Assembly: GCF_036345915.1 (NCBI RefSeq)
Contig: NZ_CP107785.1
Coordinates: 2,232,001-2,296,000, forward strand
Reading direction: 5' to 3'
Source: Nocardia sp. NBC_00565
Lineage (GTDB): Bacteria > Actinomycetota > Actinomycetes > Mycobacteriales > Mycobacteriaceae
Length of the DNA: 64,000 bases
The stretch's first letter is position 1. The number at the start of each line of letters is the position of its first letter. Positions 17,084 to 26,448 of this stretch are shown one piece after another. Position numbers and translations under genes: made by a program. The notes below the pieces were generated by a model, which made no database searches, was not told where the DNA came from, and was given only the letters and a program-made list of their open reading frames with translations.

Positions 17084-17953
17084 TCACGTCGCCTCGAAGC
17101 GCAGAAGTCCCTCCTGGGCGAATGATGCGACCAGTGTGCCGTCTTCGGTATAGATATCGCCGCGACCGAAGCAACGACCGTGGGCGATGAGCGGACTGTG
17201 GTGGCGCAGGAGGAGCCATTTGTCGGTACTGAAGGGGCGATGGAACCACAAAGTGTGGGAGATGGTGGCGGAGGTGAACGTCGAACCCTCGGCTCGCTGG
17301 CTCAATCCTTCGACGGGGCGTAGGGCAGTACCGATGAGACTCAGATCGGTGGCGTACGCCGAGAGTGCCGGCGCAAGTGCCGTGTCGACTTCTGGTGTGC
17401 GCATCCAGAGGTCGTAATCGGGCGGTTGTGCGGCACGGTCGTTGAGGTCGGCAGTCGAGCGGGTTTCCCAGGGAATCACCTGGAGATCCACGCGATGCTC
17501 CGCGGGCAGGACAGGAGGAATATCAGGAACAGTCTGGTGCTCGAACCCCTCCTCGATGGAGTGCATCGAGACCGAGGCTGTGGCCACCACTCCGCAGCGC
17601 TGCCGGGCAACGATCGCGAGCGTCGCGAATGACCGACCCTCGTGATGGCGCTGAACTATGTATCGGACGAGCTCGTCGGTCTTGCCCTCTCGGGCGAAAA
17701 TTACGTGTACGGATTGGACGGACTTGTCGCGGCAGGCCAACTGCGCGGTGCGAACGAACTGCGCGAGGATTTGGCCACCGAACAATCGGTGGTACTCCAG
17801 GTGCTGGTTGGATCCTTCGAAGACGGCGAGCGTGTTTCGTCGATCGCCGGGTTCCCCCCGTCGGCGTCCGCCCTCATCAGCGTCAGACCCCGGCGCCCAC
17901 AGTCGAGGACGTAGCTCGAGGCAGGACAGCAAATCGATCCAAAGGTCGGGCAT
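17084..17953 (-). CDS. Acyl-CoA thioesterase II (TesB-like)
   Basis: A 289-residue double-hotdog thioesterase that hydrolyses acyl-CoA to free acid and CoA. FGGQILAQF near residue 58, HEGRSFATL near 103, and SHTLWFHRPFSTDKWLL near 230 are the standard TesB blocks, with the terminal SFAQEGLLRF. A second TesB-like gene at 34254 is a distant paralogue. A hairpin at 18032-18080 separates it from the upstream SDR on the same strand, so it may have its own promoter. It probably adjusts acyl-CoA pools for nearby catabolism. Confidence 0.88.
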   Translation of the reverse strand: MPDLWIDLLSCLELRPRLWAPGSDADEGGRRRGEPGDRRNTLAVFEGSNQHLEYHRLFGGQILAQFVRTAQLACRDKSVQSVHVIFAREGKTDELVRYIVQRHHEGRSFATLAIVARQRCGVVATASVSMHSIEEGFEHQTVPDIPPVLPAEHRVDLQVIPWETRSTADLNDRAAQPPDYDLWMRTPEVDTALAPALSAYATDLSLIGTALRPVEGLSQRAEGSTFTSATISHTLWFHRPFSTDKWLLLRHHSPLIAHGRCFGRGDIYTEDGTLVASFAQEGLLRFEAT

Positions 17954-18031
17954 CGGTGGGTGTTCCTCTGTCGAGATGAGATCGGGATTGTCGGAGCGTG
18001 GACGAACCCGCTCCGCCGGGTGAGTGTGTTG

Positions 18032-18080
18032 CGCGAGGTGGCTGTCCCGTTTGGCGACGGGTGGGGACCGCCACCTCGCG
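18032..18080 (-). terminator. Hairpin terminator after SDR (18089)
   Basis: Outer 11-bp perfect arms CGCGAGGTGGC / GCCACCTCGCG, with inner pairing GTCCC/GGGAC. It begins 9 bases past the SDR stop on the minus strand. Confidence 0.7.
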
Positions 18081-18088
18081 TCCGCGGG

Positions 18089-18919
18089 CTACTTCTGGCC
18101 CGCCCCGCCGAATAACTTTGCGAGGTCGAGCTGTCCGGTCTGCACGGCGCCGAAGAAACCGCCATCGGTGGTGAAGGTTTCTCCGTTCACGTAGCTTGCC
18201 CGTGGACTATTGAGGAAAATCAGTGGCCAGGCCTGCTCCTCGGGGGTCGAGAATCGCCGGATGGGGCCGACGAAGGCGTCGATGATCTCGGCGCCCGCGT
18301 GGTTCTGGAAGTGGGGCATCATCGCGGTCTCGGTGGGACCAGGGTTGATGCAATTGAGCCGGATCCCGTCGGCGATGAATGTGGCGGCACGGGAGCCGAC
18401 CCACGCGTTGAGCACCTTCTTCGAAAACGAGTAGGCATCCGGTTCCAGCAGTGTGCTGTTGGCCCGGCACCATTCTTTGCCTGCATCGAATCCGTCGACC
18501 GTCACCAGCTCCATCAGCTGGGCGAGCTGGAGCTGCCAACCCATGGCCGCGTTCGAAGCGACGACGGCGACCGCGCTGCCCGAGTGCATCTTGGGGACGA
18601 GTAGTTCGATGAGATGGCGCGATCCGATGAAGTTGACGAGCATGACGTCGAGGGGTGAGAAGGGCGGCCCGGGCAGGCCCGCGCAACCGAAGTAGCCGTC
18701 GATCGGTGCCTCGATGGATGCCGCGACCTTCTCGATGGCCGCGCGATCACGCATGTCGAGCTGGATTGCCCGATGGACCCGCACTTCGGTCGGGTTGATG
18801 TCGATGGCGGTAACTTGCGCGCCGAGCTCGACGAGAAGGGCGGCCGTGGCGGCGCCCATCCCCGATGCGGCTCCGGTGACAAGGACATTGCGTCCCTTGT
18901 AACCCAGTACGTCTTCCAT
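18089..18919 (-). CDS. Short-chain dehydrogenase (3-alpha-hydroxysteroid/coniferyl-alcohol dehydrogenase-like)
   Basis: 276 residues. TGAASGMGAATA near residue 17 (cofactor), Asp in AIDINPTE near 40 (NAD preference), CAGLPG near 78, Ser in VASNAAMG near 118, YSFSKK near 157 (catalytic Tyr/Lys) and NCINPGPTETAMM near 184. The long insertion before the YxxxK (about residues 125-155) is typical of the 3-alpha-HSD/carbonyl-reductase subgroup. ATG 18919 with GGAAGGG upstream is the start. Longer in-frame starts cross the operator-like repeats. Divergent from the aldehyde dehydrogenase at 19091, so an alcohol-to-aldehyde-to-acid pair is plausible. Confidence 0.9.
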   Translation of the reverse strand: MEDVLGYKGRNVLVTGAASGMGAATAALLVELGAQVTAIDINPTEVRVHRAIQLDMRDRAAIEKVAASIEAPIDGYFGCAGLPGPPFSPLDVMLVNFIGSRHLIELLVPKMHSGSAVAVVASNAAMGWQLQLAQLMELVTVDGFDAGKEWCRANSTLLEPDAYSFSKKVLNAWVGSRAATFIADGIRLNCINPGPTETAMMPHFQNHAGAEIIDAFVGPIRRFSTPEEQAWPLIFLNSPRASYVNGETFTTDGGFFGAVQTGQLDLAKLFGGAGQK

Positions 18920-18941
18920 GGTGCCCTTCCGAGGTAGCGAG

Positions 18942-18999
18942 CATAGAACTAGATTTCTATGTGACGATATACGACGCTCGACAGAATGGAATACTATTC
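18942..18999. promoter_or_regulatory. Divergent promoter/operator region with two palindromes
   Basis: CATAGAA-ctagat-TTCTATG (18942-18961) and GAATA-c-TATTC (18989-18999) are perfect inverted repeats in an AT-rich gap between the divergent SDR and ALDH genes. On the minus strand the first contains GTTC-TATGCT, similar to the GTTC plus -10 element described at 55854-55883. Confidence 0.55.
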
Positions 19000-19090
19000 T
19001 CATATTCTGCATAGGGTGTTAGCGTTGAGGGTGCAATGGCCGCTCCTGATGTGATGCGGGCGGCGGCGACCGTTAGACGGAGGTAGCAGC

Positions 19091-20623
19091 GTGGTGAGTG
19101 GCCCGTGGAACTACGACAAAATGTTCATCGACGGCGGCTGGACGGCCGACGACGCGGTGGGCGCCATCGAGGTCATCGACCCGGCGACCGAGGAAGTAAT
19201 CGGCTCGGTTCCCGAGGCCGGGCTCAAGGCGGCGGACGCCGCGATCCAGGCGGCCCGCCGTGCTTTCGATGACGGACCTTGGCCGCGCAAGTCGCCTAGG
19301 GAGCGGGCGGTCGTCTTACGTCGGCTCGCGGCCATCCTCGATGAGCGCCACGATGCGCTGAGGGAACTGATCGTCGCCGAGTCCGGATCGGTTGGTTTTC
19401 TGGCCGACCTCATCCAGGTCCGCGGGACGATCGACATCGCGAAATGGGTCGCCGAAGCGATGGACCACTCGGTGCAGTGGACCGAAGTCTCACCGCCCGA
19501 GGGCGGCCCGACCGGCATGGCGGGGCACGCCGTTGTCCGGGAACCCGTCGGCGTCGTAGCGGCCATCACGCCGTTCAACTTTCCGTTCTTTCTCAACATC
19601 GTGAAGGTGTTGCCCGCGCTCGCCGCGGGTTGCACCGTGGTGCTCAAGCCGCACCAGTGGACACCGTTGGATGCATTCGAGATCGCGAAAGCCGCTGCGG
19701 ATGCCGAACTTCCGCCCGGCGTACTCAATGTCATCGCCGGCGGTGCCGACGTGGGCCAGGAGCTGACGACCCACCCCATGGTCGACATGGTCACCTTCAC
19801 GGGGTCGACACCGACCGGCCGCTCGATCATGGCGGCGGCGGCCCCCACAGTGAAGCGGCTTCAGCTCGAGCTCGGTGGTAAGAGTGCCTCGATCGTCCTG
19901 GACGATGTGTCCGAAGAGCACGTTGCCGGGATGGGGATCCTCACGTCCATGATCCATGCCGGGCAGGGATGTGCGCTGCATACCAGAATTCTGTTGCCCG
20001 AACATCTGCTCGACGCCTACGTCGAGGGCGCGAAGAAGTCGCTGTCCTGGCTGAAAGTGGGTGATCCCCGTGAGCCCGACACACTTATCGGGCCGCTCAT
20101 CCGTGAGCAGCAGCGCCAGCGGGTCGAGGGCTACGTCCAGTCCGGCATCGATGAAGGCGCCGAACTGGTGTTCGGCGGGAAACGGCCGGAGCACCTGGCG
20201 AAGGGATTCTTCTACGAACCGACGTTGTTCGTCAACGCGCGCAACGACATGCGTATCGCCCAGGAGGAGATCTTCGGGCCGGTGCTGACTGTGCTGACCT
20301 ACCGGACCGAGGAGGAGGCGATCAGGATCGCCAACGATTCGATTTTCGGTTTGGGTGGGGGCGTGGTGGCCGGCAACACCGCTCGGGGTTTCAACGTCGC
20401 CCGGCAGATCCGGGCGGGCAATGTCGCCGTGCAGACGGTAGGCGCGGCGGTCGGCAATTTCGAAAGGCTGGGTGGTTCGGGCCCCGGGTGGTCGGCGGAC
20501 CAGGCGAAGGGCGTCGGTATCACCGGGGTGTTCGGAGGATTCAAACAGAGCGGCGTGGGCCGAGAGTGGGGCCACCACGGCATCGAAGAATTCACCGAGC
20601 TCAAGACGATCGCCTGGAGTTGA
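19091..20623 (+). CDS. NAD(P)-dependent aldehyde dehydrogenase
   Basis: A 510-residue active-type ALDH oxidising aldehydes to acids. TPFNFPF near residue 160 (Asn), KPHQWTP near 182 (Lys), FTGSTPTGRSI near 236 (cofactor), LELGGKSA near 258 (general-base Glu), GQGCALHTR near 293 (nucleophilic Cys) and EEIFGPVLTV near 390. All catalytic residues are present, unlike the 6582 gene. GTG 19091 has GGAGG 8 bases upstream. It is divergent from the SDR at 18919 and the two probably share operators. A hairpin follows the stop. Confidence 0.95.
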   Translation: MVSGPWNYDKMFIDGGWTADDAVGAIEVIDPATEEVIGSVPEAGLKAADAAIQAARRAFDDGPWPRKSPRERAVVLRRLAAILDERHDALRELIVAESGSVGFLADLIQVRGTIDIAKWVAEAMDHSVQWTEVSPPEGGPTGMAGHAVVREPVGVVAAITPFNFPFFLNIVKVLPALAAGCTVVLKPHQWTPLDAFEIAKAAADAELPPGVLNVIAGGADVGQELTTHPMVDMVTFTGSTPTGRSIMAAAAPTVKRLQLELGGKSASIVLDDVSEEHVAGMGILTSMIHAGQGCALHTRILLPEHLLDAYVEGAKKSLSWLKVGDPREPDTLIGPLIREQQRQRVEGYVQSGIDEGAELVFGGKRPEHLAKGFFYEPTLFVNARNDMRIAQEEIFGPVLTVLTYRTEEEAIRIANDSIFGLGGGVVAGNTARGFNVARQIRAGNVAVQTVGAAVGNFERLGGSGPGWSADQAKGVGITGVFGGFKQSGVGREWGHHGIEEFTELKTIAWS

Positions 20624-20663
20624 GTCGTCCGGAATGAAACCGCAACCCTGACAGTCCTTTTCA

Positions 20664-20695
20664 ACTCCCCGTCACGAAACGCCGTGGCGGGGAGT
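20664..20695. terminator. Hairpin terminator between ALDH and livF
   Basis: 13-bp stem ACTCCCCGTCACG / CGTGGCGGGGAGT with one T-G wobble and a 6-nt loop, 41 bases past the ALDH stop. It lies between convergent genes. Confidence 0.75.
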
Positions 20696-20804
20696 GGCGT
20701 ATCCCGCGAGGGCTACTGGCTCGTCTCGAGATCGATCACTGCGATGTGATGGGTGTGTCGATGGGAGGCGCCAGACCAGTGATTCGGGATACCAAAGGAT
20801 GTGA

Positions 20805-21515
20805 CTACCCTTGTGCGGCACCGAGATAGCTGTCGTGCAGACGTTCGGGGTTTGCGGCGACCTCGGCGGCGTCGCCGCGCAGCGTCACCCGGCCATGGGT
20901 GAGGACGAGTGCGCGGTCGGCTATCTGCAGCGCGAGTGTGACGTGCTGCTCTACCAGAACGATGGCCACACCCGAATCGTCGGCGATGCGGCGCAGGCCG
21001 AGCAGAAGTGACTCCACAATGGTCGGTGCAAGGCCCATGCTCATTTCGTCCAGCAGCAGCACCCTCGGCCGCTGGATCAGAGCGCGTGCGACTGCGAGCA
21101 TCTGCTGTTCGCCACCGGAGAGCATGCCTGCCTTGACGTCGAGGCGTTTGTCGAGGGCGGGAAAGTGTGTCAGTACCTCCGGCAGATCCATCCCCCCTCG
21201 TCGCCTGGCGAGTTGGAGGTTCTCCCTCGTGGTCAGCGTGGTGAACAGGGACCTGTCATCGGGCACCAGCGCCAAGCCGAGCTTGCTGACCAGATGCGGC
21301 TTGCCCGCGTGCAGCGGCCGGCCGAGTAGGGCAACACTTCCACCGAGCCTGGGCAGCAGACCTGCGAGTGAAAGCAAGATCGTAGATTTCCCAGCTCCAT
21401 TGGGGCCGAGCAGAGCGACGATTTCGCCGCCGGATATGTCGAGGTCGAAGTCGCGTACGACGGGACGCCCGTGGTATCCGGCGGACAGGCCGCGGCAATC
21501 GAGCAGAGTTGTCAT
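20805..21515 (-). CDS. livF: Branched-chain-amino-acid-type ABC transporter ATPase (LivF-like)
   Basis: A 236-residue ATPase subunit of a LivFGHMK-family importer. Walker A GPNGAGKST near residue 36, Q-loop region near 85, signature LSGGEQQ near 130, Walker B VLLLDEMSMGL near 152, and switch His in VEQHV near 184. The start ATG overlaps the stop of the fused permease/ATPase gene (ATGA). It is the last gene of the minus-strand unit that starts with the binding protein at 27687. Confidence 0.93.
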   Translation of the reverse strand: MTTLLDCRGLSAGYHGRPVVRDFDLDISGGEIVALLGPNGAGKSTILLSLAGLLPRLGGSVALLGRPLHAGKPHLVSKLGLALVPDDRSLFTTLTTRENLQLARRRGGMDLPEVLTHFPALDKRLDVKAGMLSGGEQQMLAVARALIQRPRVLLLDEMSMGLAPTIVESLLLGLRRIADDSGVAIVLVEQHVTLALQIADRALVLTHGRVTLRGDAAEVAANPERLHDSYLGAAQG

Positions 21516-24286
21516 CGTGCCTGCCGAGCTGTGGTGGCGGTAGCGGATAGGGCTGCCGCGGGTGTGACCGAGGAGGGGGTCGATCCGAGGTACGCGTTGG
21601 CGACTCGATCGTCCTGGCGAATTTCGTCGGGTGTTCCCGATGCGATCAATGAGCCGAAGTTGAGGACGTGGACTCGGTCGCAGATGTTGAGGATCAGATC
21701 CATGTCATGGTCGATGAGTAGGATTGTGACCCCGGTGTCGCGAATTGCCGTGAGTTGTGCTGCCAGCCAAGCACTTTCGGTGTTGTCCAGACCGGCGGCC
21801 GGTTCGTCGAGGAGTATCAGAGCGGGGTTTCCGGCCAGGCAGCGGGCGATCGATACCAGCTGCCGCTGACCTTGGGAGAGCTCAGCAGCGGGGCGATGGC
21901 GCAGCGCGCTGAGCCCCAGCGAGGCGAACAAGTCGGTTGGTTCGCGGCTGGTCTGTCGGCGAGACCGATCGCCGACCGCGATGTTTTCCTCCACTGTGAG
22001 GTCGTCGTACAACTCGATGGCTTGGAACGTACGTCCGAGTCCGTGCCGGACGCGCTGGTGCGGTTTGAGCCCGGTCAGCGCGTGGCCCGCGAGTGTCACC
22101 TCGCCGAGCATGGGAGTGAATCCGCTGATGGCGTCGATCAGAGTGGTTTTGCCTGCGCCATTGGGACCGATGAGTCCGACGATGGAGCCGCGGTCGATAT
22201 CGAGATCGATGTGGTCGACGGCTACGACACCGCCATAGGTGATTGTCACGTTCCGGACCCGTAGGAGCGCGTCTTGAATCGGCTCGCCGCTGCGATGGCT
22301 GGGGCGGACCGCCGGGCTCGGTCGGGAACCCCGCTCTATGGGGACGGGGCGGGCTGCGCTGCGGACGCCGGACCAGCGGTCGCCGAGCTTGTGAATACCG
22401 CGGGCCAGTCCTTCCGGATTGGTGATGACCGTGACTATCAGCGCGAGGCCGGTGACGACTTCGTACCAGGAGCCGAAGTCGACGGCCTTGTTCAGCAGGA
22501 CATAGACAATGCCGCCGACTGCCATGATTCCGGCGAGGATTCCGCCGGACACCGAGGTCACGCCGGCCAGGTAGACGGCGGTGAACAGTCCGATGCCGCC
22601 GATAGCGGTGAACGTGGGCGCTGATACGACTGTCTGCTGGTAGGCGAGGAGGCTGCCGCCGATGCCCGCGATGAAGGCGCCGATGCCGAAGGCTGCGAGT
22701 TTGACTGCTCGGACGTTGATGCCCGCGGCGGCCGCCGATCGTTCGTTGGCACGTACCGCGAGCATTGCCGCACCTAATCTGCTGCGGCGCAGACTTGCTA
22801 CGCCGACCGCGATCCCGATCAGGACGAGGACGCACATGACGCCGAATGTTGTTCGCTGGGTGCCGATTCCGACGCTGACGTCGAATCCGAAGAGCGAGGG
22901 TGTGGCGATTCGAGCGCCACCGAGACCCCCGTTGAGTGCAGAGTTGCGGAACCAGAATGCTTCGAGGGCCACGGCGAGGGCCAGGGAGATCACGGCGACA
23001 CTCATCCCGCGAGCCCGCAATGTGGCCAGGCCGACAACCAGTCCGAGGCCCAGTGTGCCGAGCGCGGCGAGCAGCGGCGCCAGCGGGAACGGCACACCCC
23101 AGGAAGTGGTGAGGCCGCTGAGTAGGTAGCCTCCGGCACCCGCGAGCGTCAATTGGGCCAGTGAGATCTGTCCGGTGTATCCGGTGACCACGACCATCGA
23201 CAAGGCGATAACAGCCATGATGACGCTGGATATCATCGCGGCTCGATATTGGCCTTGGAGTAACGGGATTACCGCGATGGCAATGGCGCCGAATGCCAGC
23301 GCCGGCACGGCGACTGTTCGTGGACGTGGTGCGCGGCCCAGCGTGTGGGTGATGAGCGCGCCCCGAGTCGGCATCGCCTTCCCGCGTACGACCAGGAGGA
23401 AGAAGATCAGTGCGAGCGGGATCATTTCCGATAGCCCGGTCTGGGGCAGCCCGGGATGATCGACCTGCAGGAAGGTGATCTCCGACTGTGCCATGCCGAT
23501 GGCCAGCCCCCCGACGACCGCCGGTGCGATTGCCTTGAATTGGCCGAGCAGTGCCGCAGCCAGAGCCGGCACGATGAACAGCGTGTACGCCACCGGACGA
23601 AGCGGCACCATCGGGGCGATGAGGATTCCGGCAAGCCCGGCGATCAGGGAGCTGATCGCCCAGTTGGCTATTGCGATGCGGTCCGGCGACAGGCCCGTGA
23701 TCACAGCTCCTTTCTCTGTCTCGGCGGCTGCGCGCGTGGCGAGACCGAATCTGGTGAATCGCATGACTGCCGCGAGGGTCAGGGCGATCACCAGGACGGT
23801 GGCGGCGAGGTAGAGGCGGTCGCGCTGGACGACGGATTCGCCGATATGTAAGGGCGTATTCGGGAAGATGGCCGCAACGCCGACGAGTTGGGTGCCGAGC
23901 CGCTGAGCGATCGCGCCTTGGATCATCACCATCAATCCGACCGAAGCGACCGCTCGCGCTGCCGGCGGCGCATGTCGGAGCGGGCGGAATATCGCGAGGT
24001 AACTGGTCACACCGAGCACGACCGCGACTGCCAGCGCGACTGCGATCGCTGGCGCGGTATCGAGTTCGCCACCGATGTCGATGGTCTTGGGCAGTCCGGG
24101 GATCGGTATGAAGAACTGCCCTTGGCGTAGGAAGGCGTAGGTATAGGCGGCGTACAGGGCCACCGCTCCTGTCGCGAAGTTCAGGACACCGGAGCTGCGG
24201 TAGGTCAACACCAGCGCGAGTGCGAGAGCGGCGAAGACGGCCCCGTTGCCCACTCCGAGCAGTAGATGTGGCGCTAGCGGCGGCAT
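21512..24286 (-). CDS. Fused LivH permease - LivM permease - LivG ATPase
   Basis: A 924-residue three-domain importer subunit. Residues about 1-310 are a LivH-type permease (LNFATGAVALYAAYTY near 35), about 340-640 a LivM-type permease (GYTGQISLAQLTLAGAGGYLL near 390), and about 680-910 a LivG-type ATPase (Walker A GPNGAGKTT, signature LSQGQRQ, Walker B ILLDEPAAGLD, IDHDMD). These are usually three separate genes. With LivF it supplies the full membrane core of one importer. I chose ATG 24286 because the membrane domain begins right after it. A 12-bp hairpin lies between it and the upstream CoA-transferase gene. Confidence 0.92.
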   Translation of the reverse strand: MPPLAPHLLLGVGNGAVFAALALALVLTYRSSGVLNFATGAVALYAAYTYAFLRQGQFFIPIPGLPKTIDIGGELDTAPAIAVALAVAVVLGVTSYLAIFRPLRHAPPAARAVASVGLMVMIQGAIAQRLGTQLVGVAAIFPNTPLHIGESVVQRDRLYLAATVLVIALTLAAVMRFTRFGLATRAAAETEKGAVITGLSPDRIAIANWAISSLIAGLAGILIAPMVPLRPVAYTLFIVPALAAALLGQFKAIAPAVVGGLAIGMAQSEITFLQVDHPGLPQTGLSEMIPLALIFFLLVVRGKAMPTRGALITHTLGRAPRPRTVAVPALAFGAIAIAVIPLLQGQYRAAMISSVIMAVIALSMVVVTGYTGQISLAQLTLAGAGGYLLSGLTTSWGVPFPLAPLLAALGTLGLGLVVGLATLRARGMSVAVISLALAVALEAFWFRNSALNGGLGGARIATPSLFGFDVSVGIGTQRTTFGVMCVLVLIGIAVGVASLRRSRLGAAMLAVRANERSAAAAGINVRAVKLAAFGIGAFIAGIGGSLLAYQQTVVSAPTFTAIGGIGLFTAVYLAGVTSVSGGILAGIMAVGGIVYVLLNKAVDFGSWYEVVTGLALIVTVITNPEGLARGIHKLGDRWSGVRSAARPVPIERGSRPSPAVRPSHRSGEPIQDALLRVRNVTITYGGVVAVDHIDLDIDRGSIVGLIGPNGAGKTTLIDAISGFTPMLGEVTLAGHALTGLKPHQRVRHGLGRTFQAIELYDDLTVEENIAVGDRSRRQTSREPTDLFASLGLSALRHRPAAELSQGQRQLVSIARCLAGNPALILLDEPAAGLDNTESAWLAAQLTAIRDTGVTILLIDHDMDLILNICDRVHVLNFGSLIASGTPDEIRQDDRVANAYLGSTPSSVTPAAALSATATTARQAR

Positions 24287-24330
24287 ATTCCCAGCCTTAT
24301 CGTGTGATCGGCAGCAGATTCCGGTGTGGT

Positions 24331-24359
24331 GGTGGCGGCTTCCGTGCGAAGCCGCCACC
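24331..24359 (-). terminator. Intercistronic hairpin between CoA-transferase and transporter genes
   Basis: Perfect 12-bp arms GGTGGCGGCTTC / GAAGCCGCCACC with a 5-nt loop, in the 89-bp gap. It may act as a partial terminator lowering transporter expression relative to the upstream genes, or as an mRNA stabiliser. Confidence 0.6.
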
Positions 24360-24375
24360 TGTGGTGATCAGCGGT

Positions 24376-25599
24376 TCAGGTGATCGCGCCGGTGAGTTTG
24401 AGCTCGATCAGCTCTTGGTCTGTTTTGCCGAGTCCGCGCAGTATTTCGTCGGTGTGTTCGGCGAACTGGGGCGCGCGCGTGATCTGCGTCCCTGTCTCGT
24501 CGAATTGCACCGGACTGGCCACCAGTTCCCGGCGGGTGCCATCGGTATCGATGACTTCGGCGATCAATCCATTCGCCCGAAGGGCCGGGTCTTGACTGAC
24601 CTCCCACGGGTCCTGAGCAATGGCCCACTGACCCTCCATCCCGGCGAACCGGGTGACCCATTCGGTCAACGTTCGGCTGGCCAGCATGTCCTGCACGATG
24701 TCCGCCGCCGCCGCCGCATTCTTCATCAGCGCCTCGGCGGTCGCGAAGCGTTCGTCCTTGATGAGGTCCTCGCGTTCGACGTGTCGACAGAACTCGGGCC
24801 AGTACCGCCCCGGTTGCAGCATCGCGAGGACCAGCCAACGGCCGTCGGCGGTCCGATAATTACCGACCAGGGGATTCGTGCGCGCCCGGTTGCTGTCCGT
24901 TTGCCGTGGTGGCGGAGCTCCGGTCAGCATCGCGAACCCGACCGATAACGCGTTCGCCCAGGCGCCGACCCCGAGCAGTGAGACGTCGACGACCGAGGTC
25001 TCGCCGGTCCGCTCCCGGGCGAACAGCGCACCGGCGATACCGCCGGCGATGGTCATTCCGCCCAGTGAGTCGCCGTACGCCCCGGCGGGCATCACGCACA
25101 AACCGTCGTAACCGACCGGGGTCGTCCCCAATGCGCTGCCGCCGCGGGCCCAGAAGGCCGTGCTGTCGTAGCCGCCCTTCTCGCTGTCCGGGCCCGCGCT
25201 GCCGAAGCCCGAACCGCGCACGTAGATGATGTCCGGATTGATCTTGCGGACGTCGGCGAGATCGATACCGAGCCGCCGTCGTGCGGCGGGCAGGAAGTTG
25301 GTCAGGAATACGTCGCTACCGCGGATCAGTTCGTGCAGTACCTCGAGCGCTTCGGGCTGCTCCAGGGCGAGGCCGATGCTGCGCTTGCCGCGATTGGGGT
25401 GCTCCATGAGCGGCGCGAAGGCGCCGCTGCCGACTGGCATTCCCATCAAGCGGCTCAGACCGCGCTGGGCATCCCCGGTTTCCGCGTGCTCGACCTTGAT
25501 GACGTCGGCGCCCCAATCCGCGAGCACCGCACCGGCGGCTGGGACGAACGTGAATTGGGCCACCTCCAGGACGCGAACACCGTCCATCGGTCGGATCAC
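24376..25599 (-). CDS. CaiB/BaiF-type (family III) CoA-transferase
   Basis: 407 residues. The family opening GVRVLEVAQFTFVPAAGAVL, the ADWGADVIKVE motif near 28-38, and AYGDSLGGMTIAGG near 175 carrying the catalytic Asp are all present. Family III enzymes move CoA between acyl-CoA and a free acid (formyl-CoA, carnitine, bile-acid or aromatic acids). Placed inside a Liv-type transporter operon, it probably activates the imported acid. ATG 25599 or ATG 25587 could start translation. Confidence 0.92.
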   Translation of the reverse strand: MIRPMDGVRVLEVAQFTFVPAAGAVLADWGADVIKVEHAETGDAQRGLSRLMGMPVGSGAFAPLMEHPNRGKRSIGLALEQPEALEVLHELIRGSDVFLTNFLPAARRRLGIDLADVRKINPDIIYVRGSGFGSAGPDSEKGGYDSTAFWARGGSALGTTPVGYDGLCVMPAGAYGDSLGGMTIAGGIAGALFARERTGETSVVDVSLLGVGAWANALSVGFAMLTGAPPPRQTDSNRARTNPLVGNYRTADGRWLVLAMLQPGRYWPEFCRHVEREDLIKDERFATAEALMKNAAAAADIVQDMLASRTLTEWVTRFAGMEGQWAIAQDPWEVSQDPALRANGLIAEVIDTDGTRRELVASPVQFDETGTQITRAPQFAEHTDEILRGLGKTDQELIELKLTGAIT

Positions 25600-25650
25600 A
25601 GTGGTACTCCTCTGTTTTGAGTCATAGACGAAAGGTGAAATGGCGCGGTA

Positions 25651-26415
25651 TCAGCTGCTGGCCGGACGGACGTGAATGACATCGAGCATCAATTCCGGTG
25701 GCCGCGTGACGACGTTGTGCAGCACATCCGCCACGGTGGCCGACAGGAGGAGCTTGGTTCCGCTCATTCGGGTGAGGTAGCCGTCGGCTTCCCATATCGG
25801 CCACGCCCGCTCGAGGTCGCCGGGGCCGAAGTTCTCGCCGAATGCGGTGTCGCCGACGGCACCCAGAATGACCAGCGTCACGCGGATGCTGTCGCGCCGC
25901 AGTTCCTTGGCCATCGCCTCGGTGAATCCGTTGAGGCCGCGTTTCGTGGTCGCATACAGCGTCATCAGCGGCATGTGGTCCAGGGTGATCTCCGAGGAGA
26001 TATTGATGATGTCGCCGCCGCCTGCGGCCTTGAGCAACGGGATGGCAGATCGCGTTGTGTAGATCGGGGCGAGCAGGTTCGTGTTCACCGAGACCGCGAT
26101 GTCCTCGTCGCTGGCTTCCTCGATCATTCGAACGCGGGTGACACCAGCGGAGTTGACCAGGACGTCGACCCGGCCGAACTGTGCGGCGATCTGCTCGAAT
26201 GCCGCGCGGACCTGGTTGCTGGAGGTCACGTCGGTCACAATGGGCACGGCACGGTCGCCGATGACCTCGGCGACCTCGTCCAGCAGCACCTTCCGGCGCG
26301 CCAGCAGGACGACGGTCGCGCCGTCCTGGGCCATGCGTATCGCGGTCGCTCTTCCGACGCCGGTCGAGGCACCGGAGACCACGACGACCTTGCCGTCCAG
26401 GATATTTGTCGTCAC
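25651..26415 (-). CDS. Short-chain dehydrogenase/reductase
   Basis: 254 residues. VSGASTGVGRAT near 12, NSAGVTRV near 90, Ser in INISSEI near 138, YATTKRGLN near 154 (catalytic Tyr/Lys), and the family PG segment after this reads ILGAVGDTAF. Co-directional with the CoA-transferase (51-bp gap) and the binding protein (33-bp gap), it is part of the 20805-27687 unit. Probably oxidises or reduces the imported compound or its CoA ester. Confidence 0.9.
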   Translation of the reverse strand: MTTNILDGKVVVVSGASTGVGRATAIRMAQDGATVVLLARRKVLLDEVAEVIGDRAVPIVTDVTSSNQVRAAFEQIAAQFGRVDVLVNSAGVTRVRMIEEASDEDIAVSVNTNLLAPIYTTRSAIPLLKAAGGGDIINISSEITLDHMPLMTLYATTKRGLNGFTEAMAKELRRDSIRVTLVILGAVGDTAFGENFGPGDLERAWPIWEADGYLTRMSGTKLLLSATVADVLHNVVTRPPELMLDVIHVRPASS

Positions 26416-26448
26416 GAGTCTCTACTTTCTTGTTGGCCGCTGTGCATG

